A stretch of DNA of 5,129 nt from Actinomycetota bacterium. Lineage in GTDB: Bacteria; Actinomycetota; Actinomycetes; Nanopelagicales; Nanopelagicaceae. The stretch lies in contig RFMK01000062.1 in NCBI GenBank assembly GCA_009927705.1, positions 1 through 5,129 on the forward strand, in the 5' to 3' direction. Positions 1 through 5,129 of the stretch are shown piece by piece. The position numbers were made by a program, and so were the translations under genes. The notes below the pieces were generated by a model that was given only the letters and a program-made list of their open reading frames with translations, did no database searches and was not told the origin of the DNA. Within the stretch, counting starts at the first letter, position 1, and every line of letters starts with the position of its first letter.

Positions 1-1
1 A

Positions 2-19
2 TTGATGCATCCGCATCAA
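2..19. repeat. Perfect 7-bp hairpin at the left edge
   Basis: TTGATGC (2-8) and GCATCAA (13-19) are perfect inverted repeats around a 4-nt loop. On the + strand the stem is followed by GAAAATG, not a U-run, so it does not look like a standard intrinsic terminator for a + strand gene. A terminator for a gene ending left of the window, or a leader element, are both possible. The flanking sequence that would decide is outside the window. Confidence 0.35.
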
Positions 20-73
20 GAAAATGAAAGCGACGCTTCAGGCTCGCTTATATGTAAGTCTTATCTTTTCGTT

Positions 74-124
74 AATACGTCAAGTCACCACGAGACATAC
101 ATGTCTAGATGATTGGTACGTATT
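74..124 (+). promoter_or_regulatory. Nested inverted repeats in the helicase leader
   Basis: Two inverted repeats are nested just before the helicase start. The outer arms are AATACGT (74-80) and ACGTATT (118-124), 7 of 7 complementary. The inner arms are AGACAT (93-98) and ATGTCT (101-106), separated by 2 nt. As RNA the inner element would fold as 5 bp with a 4-nt loop. The outer arm ends 3 nt before the ATG at 128, so pairing would place the start codon at the base of a stem. The inner palindrome could instead be a DNA operator. DEAD-box helicase genes are often controlled through structured 5' leaders, for example in the cold, but whether that holds here is inference. Confidence 0.35.
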
Positions 125-127
125 TTC

Positions 128-1444
128 ATGTCTCCACTTACTGCTGTGCAAGAAACCACTTTTAAAGACCTTGGTCTCCATTCTGATCTCATCAGAACGC
201 TCAACAACCAGGGCATAACAGTCCCATTTCCGATTCAAGCAGCGACAATTCCTGATGCCATCGCAGGCTGTGACATCCTGGGCCGCGGACAAACTGGATC
301 CGGTAAAACTCTCGCATTTGGACTCGCTCTGCTTCATAACATTTATGGAAAGCGGGCTAAACCTCACCAGCCGCTTGCTCTTGTTCTTGCGCCTACTCGC
401 GAACTAGCTCAACAAATTGATGAGGTTCTTCATCCATTGGCTCGCTCTATTGGCCACGATTCTGTCGTCATTGCTGGCGGCATGCCATACGGCAAGCAGG
501 TCAATGCGCTTAAGAAAGCGACCTCAATTCTTGTTGCAACTCCTGGTCGCTTGATTGATTTACTTGAAAAAGAAGAAGTGAGCTTTGAAGCACTTCAAAT
601 CACTGTTCTTGATGAAGCAGATCAGATGGCAGATATGGGCTTTCTACCTGCCGTTAAGCAGATTCTTAATCAGACGCGAAAAGGCAGCCAACGCATGTTG
701 TTCTCCGCGACACTTGATCGCGGCGTAGACGGATTGGTTCGCCAATATCTCAATGACCCTAAGTCTCACTCAATTAAAGAGATTGAAGGTTCAAAAGAGA
801 AGAGTGATCATTACGTTTTCGTTTTGGATCATGCTCACAAGGGCGATATTTCTAACCAGATTGCTTCTCGTGAAGGCAAGTCGATTTTCTTCGTACGAAC
901 TAAGCGTGGCGCAGACAAGTTAGCGCTTAATCTTTCGAACGCTGGAGTGACAGTAGGAACGCTGCATGGTGGTAAATCCCAAGCCGTTCGCACACGCACT
1001 CTCGCTCGATTTAAGGACCAAGATTCAGCCGTTTTAGTTGCGACCGATGTAGCTGCTCGAGGTATCCATGTTGACGACATCGACCTGGTTGTTCACTTCG
1101 ATGCGCCAGCAGATCACAAAGATTACCTACATCGTTCAGGTCGCACAGCACGCGCTGGAAAAACCGGCCGAGTTGTAACGCTCGCAACCCATAAAGAACA
1201 ACGCACAGTTAGCGGAATTACCCGCCGTGCTGGCGTAGAACCTTGGGTCATGGCGATCAAGCCACTCGATGAGAAATTAGTTAGTATCACGGGCGCAAAG
1301 GCTCCAACTGGGATACCGGTGAAAGAAGTTAAAGAGAAAGCCCCCGCAATGCCACGCCACAAGAGCGCGAAGCACAGAGCAAAACGTTCGAGAAATCGGA
1401 ATAAATTCGCGACAAGTGGTTCAGGACGCAGTCGGAATTCTTGA
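128..1444 (+). CDS. DEAD-box ATP-dependent RNA helicase
   Basis: This is a superfamily 2 RNA helicase that uses ATP to unwind short RNA duplexes, probably in ribosome assembly, mRNA decay or cold adaptation in the cytoplasm. Numbered from the ATG at 128 (438 aa), all core motifs are visible in order: Q motif with PFPIQ near 33-37, motif I GQTGSGKT (54-61), Ia PTRELA (89-94), GG (117-118), Ib TPGR (138-141), II DEAD (162-165), III SAT (193-195), V ATDVAARG (305-312) and VI HRSGRTARAG (335-344). The tail after about residue 395 is rich in Arg, Lys and Ser, as expected for a non-specific RNA-binding extension. An in-frame TTG at 113 would add five residues (MVRIF). I prefer 128 because it is an ATG and begins a normal N-terminus, although neither start has a Shine-Dalgarno sequence. 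The last 24 nt overlap the convergent VOC gene. The family is certain, but the subfamily (RhlE, CsdA/DeaD or other) is not resolved. Confidence 0.96.
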   Translation: MSPLTAVQETTFKDLGLHSDLIRTLNNQGITVPFPIQAATIPDAIAGCDILGRGQTGSGKTLAFGLALLHNIYGKRAKPHQPLALVLAPTRELAQQIDEVLHPLARSIGHDSVVIAGGMPYGKQVNALKKATSILVATPGRLIDLLEKEEVSFEALQITVLDEADQMADMGFLPAVKQILNQTRKGSQRMLFSATLDRGVDGLVRQYLNDPKSHSIKEIEGSKEKSDHYVFVLDHAHKGDISNQIASREGKSIFFVRTKRGADKLALNLSNAGVTVGTLHGGKSQAVRTRTLARFKDQDSAVLVATDVAARGIHVDDIDLVVHFDAPADHKDYLHRSGRTARAGKTGRVVTLATHKEQRTVSGITRRAGVEPWVMAIKPLDEKLVSITGAKAPTGIPVKEVKEKAPAMPRHKSAKHRAKRSRNRNKFATSGSGRSRNS

Positions 1445-2287
1445 TTGCAGGGAGATGACATTTCCCCACGGATCTTCAACGCGGGCAATCCCAGAATCAA
1501 TTCTGGAATCAAGACCATAGAACTTTAAACGTTCCTTTGTTTCTAAAACTTGATCCTGACTATCAAGAACAATCTCGACCTTGCCAAGCCCTAGGGCTAA
1601 TTGACGTTTTCCAGCGCCTTTGCTTCTCCAAGTATTCATCGCCATGTGATGGTGATATCCGCCGGCAGAAACGAATAGTGCAGCACCACCCCAGTTAAGA
1701 GTTTTTTCAAAACCTAACATCTTCACATAGAACTCTTCGGCTGCAGGGATAGACCCAACGCTGAGATGAACATGACCAACTTTCTTCTCATCTTCAACAG
1801 GTTCGTCGGAGAGATTCTCTTTCAAGAACTCATTTGGGTCGAGGAATATTGTGTCCATCTCAATAGAGCCATGTGCCCAACTCCATTCACTTCGATCTCG
1901 ATCCCAATACAGTTCAACACCATTACCTTCAGGATCGTTGAAGTAAAAAGCTTTACTAACTAGGTGATCCGCGCTCCCCGTAAATGTCCCCGGATATTTC
2001 TGTGCAACGGAGTAAACAGATTTCGCTAAAGCCGCTTGTGATGGAAAGAGAATTGCCGTGTGAAAGAGACCTGCTTCGTGTGGGGATGCATGTTTCATCA
2101 TGGGCTTATGCTCAAGAATCACCACTTCGGTGGTGCCATGTCCCAAGACTGCGCGTCCGTTGATTTCAGAAAACAGCGTGAGACCGACTGCATCGCGGTA
2201 GTAGCGAATCATCGAATCCAAATCGGCAACCCATAAGGTGACGGCGCCCATGGAGGTGTCAGCCGGTAACAATTCCGTTTGCCTCAT
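1421..2287 (-). CDS. Two-domain VOC ring-cleavage dioxygenase (CatE-like)
   Basis: A 288-aa protein built from two vicinal-oxygen-chelate (glyoxalase/extradiol dioxygenase) modules, about residues 12-130 and 168-282. The length and signature strings match the CatE-like catechol-2,3-dioxygenase family: LFHTAI (74-79), DPEGNGVELYWDR (118-130), VGHVHLSV (170-177) and GGYHHHMAMNTW (209-220). Such enzymes bind Fe(II) or Mn(II) and cleave catechols or hydroquinones, often in detoxification. Visible candidate ligands are H76 and E125 in module 1 and H174 and the 212-214 histidine run in module 2. The position in module 1 matching H174 is T17, and the position in module 2 matching E125 is S279. The ATG at 2287 is preceded by TATTGT with a 6-nt gap, which fits a leaderless start. 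The gene diverges from the acyltransferase across a palindrome and overlaps the helicase 3' end. A glyoxalase-like lyase is the main alternative, and the substrate is unknown. Confidence 0.88.
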   Translation of the reverse strand: MRQTELLPADTSMGAVTLWVADLDSMIRYYRDAVGLTLFSEINGRAVLGHGTTEVVILEHKPMMKHASPHEAGLFHTAILFPSQAALAKSVYSVAQKYPGTFTGSADHLVSKAFYFNDPEGNGVELYWDRDRSEWSWAHGSIEMDTIFLDPNEFLKENLSDEPVEDEKKVGHVHLSVGSIPAAEEFYVKMLGFEKTLNWGGAALFVSAGGYHHHMAMNTWRSKGAGKRQLALGLGKVEIVLDSQDQVLETKERLKFYGLDSRIDSGIARVEDPWGNVISLQSRIPTAS

Positions 2288-2293
2288 GTCGAG

Positions 2294-2321
2294 ACAATAG
2301 CAGATTTAGTTGAAAATTCAA
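2294..2321 (-). promoter_or_regulatory. Sigma-70-type leaderless promoter of the VOC gene
   Basis: Read on the minus strand, TTGAAT (2316-2321) is followed after 16 nt by TATTGT (2294-2299), then by exactly 6 nt before the ATG at 2287. Both boxes are close to TTGACA and TATAAT. The gap from -10 to start places the transcription start at or next to the A of the ATG, so the mRNA would be leaderless. No Shine-Dalgarno sequence is present, which agrees. The -35 box lies wholly inside the palindrome at 2304-2327, and the spacer overlaps that palindrome too. Confidence 0.65.
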
Positions 2322-2327
2322 CTAAAT
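2304..2327. promoter_or_regulatory. Palindromic operator between divergent genes
   Basis: ATTTAGTTGAA (2304-2314) and TTCAACTAAAT (2317-2327) are perfect 11-bp inverted repeats with a 2-nt AA spacer. The element sits in the 66-nt gap between the divergent VOC and acyltransferase genes, covers the VOC -35 box, and falls where the acyltransferase -35 region would be. The size, symmetry and AGTTGA/TCAACT half-sites resemble sites of MarR-type dimeric repressors, from memory of that family. No regulator gene lies in the window. The simplest reading is that one dimer silences both promoters. A transcriptional hairpin is less likely because the palindrome lies upstream of both inferred transcription starts. 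Confidence 0.7.
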
Positions 2328-2341
2328 GAGAGGCTATCAAG

Positions 2342-2347
2342 TAGATT
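2342..2347 (+). promoter_or_regulatory. -10 box of the acyltransferase-DinB operon
   Basis: TAGATT fits the TAnnnT consensus and ends 6 nt before the GTG at 2354, giving a leaderless arrangement that mirrors the VOC promoter on the other strand. No good -35 box is seen 16-18 nt upstream. The sequence there is the right half of the palindrome, with TTCAAC at 2317-2322 and a 19-nt gap. The promoter may therefore be weak or depend on an activator. Confidence 0.5.
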
Positions 2348-2353
2348 TCGCCT

Positions 2354-3382
2354 GTGAGCGCGAAGCACCAACGCCTTGATTATTTGGATCTCCTAAGAGT
2401 CCTGGCCCTCGGAGTCGTTATTTGTTTCCACTATCTCTTTAGTGGAATCTCCAAAGGCAATATCAATTCCGTCTCTTTCTCCTCTTTTGCTCCCGCAGCA
2501 AAGTACGGATATCTCGGGGTAGAGCTCTTTTTCATGATTAGTGGATTTGTCATTCTCTATTCCACAAATCGAAGCGCGGGAGAGTTCGTGCGTCGTCGAT
2601 TTCTTCGGCTCTTTCCCATGTTCTGGATGGCAATCATCCTAATTTATCTGGTGACGCTTCTTCCTTGGTGGAAGTACCCAGCGCCACCTTTAAGTAAAGC
2701 GTTGTGGAACCTCACCATGATTCCAACCGCATTCGGACAAGAACGGCTTGATGCGGCACATTGGTTTTTAGTTCGTGAGCTCCAGTTTTATCTGATCGTC
2801 TCATTTGTATTGTTCATCGGGAAAGGCAAACTATTGCCGAAGATTTTCCCCGTATGGGCTTTCATTCTCTGTCTTTGGAATCTTCTCAATCTTCCTGATT
2901 TCAATATCTGGTATTTCTCCGGGTATTTCTCGCTAATAACTGGGGGAGCCATCATCTATTCAATTAGAGAATGGGGGTGGAATCCACTTCGAGTTATTGG
3001 ATTAGTCTCGGCATATATTGGTGCGATAGATACACGCATCAGCATAATCCCAGCGATTGAGAATCGACGTAATACTGATTACTCCGCGACCGTTATTTTT
3101 ATAGTCGTTACAGTCATTTTCTTGCTGATGATGCTAACTATTGTCAAAGGAATTGAGCGAATAAAGCTTTCTTGGATAGGTATCGCAGGTGCGATCACCT
3201 ATCCGCTTTTCTTAATTCATGGCCGTATCGGAGCAATGATCATCCAGCACACTGCAAATGATCAGAACAAGTGGTTGGTCTACGGGTTCACTCTTGCGGG
3301 CTTGATAGGTGTGGCTTATGGCTTACTCAAGCTTGAGAAGAGAGTTATGAAATGGCGGGTTTTCGCTAGGCTGGCACGATGA
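2354..3382 (+). CDS. Acyltransferase-3 family integral membrane protein (OafA/NodX-like)
   Basis: A 342-aa polytopic membrane enzyme of the acyltransferase-3 family, which moves acetyl or other acyl groups onto sugars or lipids of the cell surface. Family marks are RLDYLDLLRVLALG at the N-terminus, the R-x10-H pair (R15, H26), YLGVELFFMISGFVI (53-67), the basic RRRFLRLFP stretch (80-88), HW (136-137), REL near 141-143 and LFLIHG (285-290). About ten hydrophobic segments can be counted, near 13-30, 53-70, 87-105, 138-155, 162-178, 185-202, 212-226, 244-264, 272-290 and 306-325. There is no C-terminal SGNH domain, so it is the short form. The GTG start is chosen because the family motif begins at once and TAGATT lies 6 nt upstream. 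An ATG at 2326 is out of frame. The gene overlaps the next by ATGA. The acceptor substrate cannot be told. Confidence 0.9.
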   Translation: MSAKHQRLDYLDLLRVLALGVVICFHYLFSGISKGNINSVSFSSFAPAAKYGYLGVELFFMISGFVILYSTNRSAGEFVRRRFLRLFPMFWMAIILIYLVTLLPWWKYPAPPLSKALWNLTMIPTAFGQERLDAAHWFLVRELQFYLIVSFVLFIGKGKLLPKIFPVWAFILCLWNLLNLPDFNIWYFSGYFSLITGGAIIYSIREWGWNPLRVIGLVSAYIGAIDTRISIIPAIENRRNTDYSATVIFIVVTVIFLLMMLTIVKGIERIKLSWIGIAGAITYPLFLIHGRIGAMIIQHTANDQNKWLVYGFTLAGLIGVAYGLLKLEKRVMKWRVFARLAR

Positions 3383-3876
3383 CAATTTCGCTCGAACGAT
3401 TACTCAAACACATGGCATGGGCAAATCAAAAAACAATCGAGCATCTGATGACTTTGCCACCGGAGGCACTTCAAGCCTTTGCCACTAATCCCGAGTGGAA
3501 AGTTGCTGAGATAATTCGCCATATTGTGGCATCTGGAAATTTTTATGTTTATAGAATTACAGGAAGCGCTCCGACCGATCGAAATGAAAATGAAATTTTG
3601 CCCGTCACGGCAGAAGACCTTGCATCCCTCTCGAAGCGAGCGCTTCTCGTAGATCAGTCGCTCTTGGAGTGTGAAAAACTCGAAGATATTCAAGTCGAAT
3701 TCTTGAATCACGAGAAGAAAGTCGTGAAGCGTTGGCGCTCTACGATACTTTCTCAGTCCGTGCATCACGCCACCGAACACCGCGCACAAATCGCATCTGC
3801 GTTGGAGGCAAAAGGTTTCACCCCGGTCGATCTTGATGAGCTCGACTTATGGTCTTTTGAATCGGATCAAGGCTAG
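3379..3876 (+). CDS. DinB-like four-helix-bundle metalloprotein
   Basis: A 165-aa DinB/YfiT-superfamily protein. The N-terminus (LLKHMAWANQKT, 8-19) is a typical first helix. The metal triad is complete: H48 in EIIRHI, and H130 and H134 in the H-x3-H motif of HHATEHRAQ, so a divalent metal, often Zn or Ni, is probably bound. Some members of the superfamily are thiol-dependent transferases or isomerases (bacillithiol- or mycothiol-linked), but many have no known reaction and I do not assign one. The name DinB here is unrelated to DNA polymerase IV. Its ATG sits in the ATGA shared with the acyltransferase stop, so the two are co-transcribed and probably translationally coupled. Only a weak AGG (3368-3370) precedes the start. 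The 3' end carries the promoter of the next small gene. Confidence 0.87.
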   Translation: MTISLERLLKHMAWANQKTIEHLMTLPPEALQAFATNPEWKVAEIIRHIVASGNFYVYRITGSAPTDRNENEILPVTAEDLASLSKRALLVDQSLLECEKLEDIQVEFLNHEKKVVKRWRSTILSQSVHHATEHRAQIASALEAKGFTPVDLDELDLWSFESDQG

Positions 3877-3885
3877 GGTTAGACT
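3857..3885 (+). promoter_or_regulatory. Leaderless promoter of the small Cys-rich gene
   Basis: TTGAAT (3857-3862) and TAGACT (3880-3885) are spaced by 17 nt, and the -10 box ends exactly 6 nt before the ATG at 3892. The -35 hexamer is identical to that of the VOC promoter, and the distance from -10 to start is the same as at the VOC and acyltransferase genes. The -35 box lies inside the last codons of the DinB gene, so this promoter gives the small gene expression independent of the upstream operon. Confidence 0.6.
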
Positions 3886-3891
3886 CGACTT

Positions 3892-4005
3892 ATGTGTAGC
3901 AAAGTGAAGTGCAATCGATGCGGCAAGTGGACATGGTCTGGTTGTGGCGAACACATCGACGAAGCACTTGCTGGTGTTGCAAAAGACCAGATTTGTACTT
4001 GCTAA
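3892..4005 (+). CDS. 37-aa cysteine-rich small protein, probable metal-binding
   Basis: This short frame encodes 37 residues starting MCSKVKCNRCGKWTWSGCGE and ending QICTC. It has six cysteines (2, 7, 10, 18, 35, 37) and one histidine (21). They are laid out as a C-x2-C knuckle, a GCG turn followed by x2-H, and a terminal C-x-C, a spacing that suggests a Zn or other metal site or a redox thiol cluster. From memory, very similar short proteins (MC...C-x2-CGK-x-TW-x-GCG-x-H, ending C-x-C) occur in many bacteria without a named function; I cannot search to confirm. A -10 box 6 nt upstream supports the ATG. It lies 15 nt after the DinB stop and its TAA interlocks with the stop of the convergent photolyase. 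No signal peptide is seen, so it is probably cytoplasmic. Confidence 0.8.
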   Translation: MCSKVKCNRCGKWTWSGCGEHIDEALAGVAKDQICTC

Positions 4006-5129
4006 AGCTCGCCTCTTTCAAGTTTTGTAAGTATTTCATCGGCACGTTCTCTCACTCCATCTAGATCGTCAAGTCGATCTAGCCCACGTACTTGTTGGGC
4101 GATTCGATGGTTCCGTTCGAATTTTGAGCGATTGCGGTCTAAGAAATCCCAATAGAGCGTCGTAAACGGACAGGCATTTTCGCCAGTTCGCTTCTTCGGA
4201 TCGAAGAAGCAACCTTTGCAGTGATTAGTCATACGTGAGATGTAGGCACCGCCTGCGGCATACGGCTTAGTCATCATGATTCCACCGTCAGCGTGAACGC
4301 CCATTCCAATCACATTGGGAACCATCACCCAATCTGTGGCGTCGATGAAGACTTCGCGCATCCAATCCAAAAATTGCTGGGGGTTGATTCCCGAAATCAG
4401 AGCGAAATTACTCAAGATCATGAGGCGGGGAATGTGGTGAACCCACGAGCGTTCCTGAATATCTGCAACTGTACTTTTGAGGCAATTCATTTTGGTTTTC
4501 GAAGGATCGTTAAAAAGTTTAGGTAGGTCAAGATTTGCTTCGAGCTTATTGTGTTCGCGGTATGACTCACCAAGGAACCAATACATTCCATTGACATATT
4601 CACGCCAGCCGATGATCTGGCGCACAAAGGCCTCGGCCGACGCGATTGGGATATCACCCTTTGCATATCGCTTCATCGCTGCGGCAATGACTTCAGATGG
4701 ATGAAGTAAGCCATTATTTATATAAGGACTTAATAGGGAGTGGTGCAGAGCCCAATTCTCCGTAGTCACCGCATCCTCATATGGACCGAAATTCGCAAAG
4801 TGATGCTTGAGAAAATTATCGAGTTGCTTTAGAGCACCAGCACGAGTTGTTGCCCAATACTTTTTGGCATCGTATTTGAGTTCTTTCGCTACTTCTTCAT
4901 CGATAGCGTCGCGCTCATGTGAGAGGTATTTTGGCCATTTATAGTTCTTTGGGGGAGGTAAGCGATTATCTTTATCAAAATTCCATTCGCCACCCTCAGG
5001 CTTTGAGCCATTCATAAGTACATTGAGCCGGACTCTTTGTTTTCGATAGAAGTTCTCCATCAGATAAGACTTTTGACCTTGTGCCCATTCGACGAAGAGC
5101 GGACGTGGGGTCAAGAAGAAATCGTTTGG
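4002..5129 (-). CDS. FeS-containing photolyase/cryptochrome (PhrB/CryPro-like), 5' end cut off
   Basis: A flavoprotein of the prokaryotic FeS-BCP group (COG3046), whose characterised members repair (6-4) photoproducts in DNA with blue light. The frame stays open to the right edge (PNDFF before LTPRPLF), so the TTG at 5112-5114 is internal. Counting from the edge, 375 residues are present. Cysteines 216, 304, 307 and 320 have the spacings 88, 3 and 13 that I recall for the [4Fe-4S] ligands C350, C438, C441 and C454 of Agrobacterium PhrB, so about 134 N-terminal residues are missing. With that offset, H231/H232 match PhrB H365/H366, Y290 and Y296 match Y424 and Y430, and W256 matches W390. The W342 position is Asp208. 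IGWREYVNGMYW (172-183) and KPYAAGGAYI are family strings. It converges on the small Cys-rich gene. Repair activity is likely but not proven; a signalling cryptochrome is the alternative. Confidence 0.93.
   Translation of the reverse strand, partial: PNDFFLTPRPLFVEWAQGQKSYLMENFYRKQRVRLNVLMNGSKPEGGEWNFDKDNRLPPPKNYKWPKYLSHERDAIDEEVAKELKYDAKKYWATTRAGALKQLDNFLKHHFANFGPYEDAVTTENWALHHSLLSPYINNGLLHPSEVIAAAMKRYAKGDIPIASAEAFVRQIIGWREYVNGMYWFLGESYREHNKLEANLDLPKLFNDPSKTKMNCLKSTVADIQERSWVHHIPRLMILSNFALISGINPQQFLDWMREVFIDATDWVMVPNVIGMGVHADGGIMMTKPYAAGGAYISRMTNHCKGCFFDPKKRTGENACPFTTLYWDFLDRNRSKFERNHRIAQQVRGLDRLDDLDGVRERADEILTKLERGEL

Noticed and set aside
113..115. TTG as the helicase start
   Set aside because: It adds only five residues; the ATG at 128 is the more usual codon. 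It cannot be fully excluded, since neither has a ribosome site.
24..218. 64-codon frame starting with ATG in the helicase leader
   Set aside because: It runs into the helicase in another frame, has no start signal, and its sequence looks like random translation.
1491..1506. CCAGAAT-CA-ATTCTGG inverted repeat as a helicase terminator
   Set aside because: It has a 2-nt loop, no following U-tract on either strand, and lies inside the VOC coding sequence.
1123..1518. Minus-strand open frame antisense to the helicase 3' end
   Set aside because: It is a shadow of the helicase and VOC genes, with no recognisable domain or start signal.
2326..2379. ATG within the palindrome opening a short + strand frame
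   Set aside because: It ends after 17 codons inside the acyltransferase in a different frame and has no promoter or ribosome site of its own.
3400..3789. Minus-strand open frame antisense to the DinB-like gene
   Set aside because: Cys- and His-rich by chance reading of the opposite strand; the + strand frame has the intact metal triad and operon context.
4293..4704. Two + strand open frames inside the photolyase gene
   Set aside because: Both lie opposite conserved photolyase motifs and have no domain or start signal.
5112..5114. TTG as the photolyase start codon
   Set aside because: The frame is open to the window edge and the family needs about 134 more N-terminal residues, so this is an internal Leu codon.

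Overview
The window is compact, gene-dense bacterial chromosome with GC in the mid-40s by eye. It has almost no intergenic DNA and shows no mobile element, tRNA, rRNA, CRISPR array or integration signal. Several starts appear leaderless: a TAnnnT -10 box ends exactly 6 nt before the start codon and there is no Shine-Dalgarno sequence. That architecture, the moderate GC, the overlapping genes and the FeS-type photolyase suggest a streamlined actinobacterium, perhaps a freshwater planktonic lineage such as the Nanopelagicales (acI). This placement is inference, because the window holds no phylogenetic marker.

Layout from left to right: (1) positions 1-127 are a non-coding leader rich in inverted repeats. 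(2) A DEAD-box RNA helicase lies on + (128-1444). (3) A two-domain VOC/CatE-like dioxygenase lies on - (1421-2287), tail-to-tail with the helicase and overlapping it by 24 nt. (4) A 66-nt divergent promoter region (2288-2353) contains a perfect 11+11 bp palindrome that overlaps the VOC -35 box and probably serves as an operator. (5) An acyltransferase-3 membrane protein (2354-3382) and a DinB-like metalloprotein (3379-3876) lie on + and are coupled through ATGA. (6) A 37-codon cysteine-rich small protein lies on + (3892-4005) with its own leaderless promoter. (7) The C-terminal three quarters of an FeS-containing photolyase/cryptochrome (FeS-BCP/CryPro, PhrB-like) lies on - (4002-5129). Its N-terminus is cut by the right edge and its stop codon interlocks with that of the small protein.

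No single pathway links all the genes. The VOC enzyme and the acyltransferase/DinB pair share a divergent promoter region and probably a regulator, which is not in the window. The palindrome and the CatE-like enzyme fit a MarR- or HxlR-type aromatic/quinone-responsive switch, but the ligand is a guess. The most noteworthy items are the divergent operator, the unannotated Cys-rich mini-protein with its promoter, and the photolyase that keeps its four FeS cysteines and the repair-site histidines but lacks one electron-chain tryptophan.
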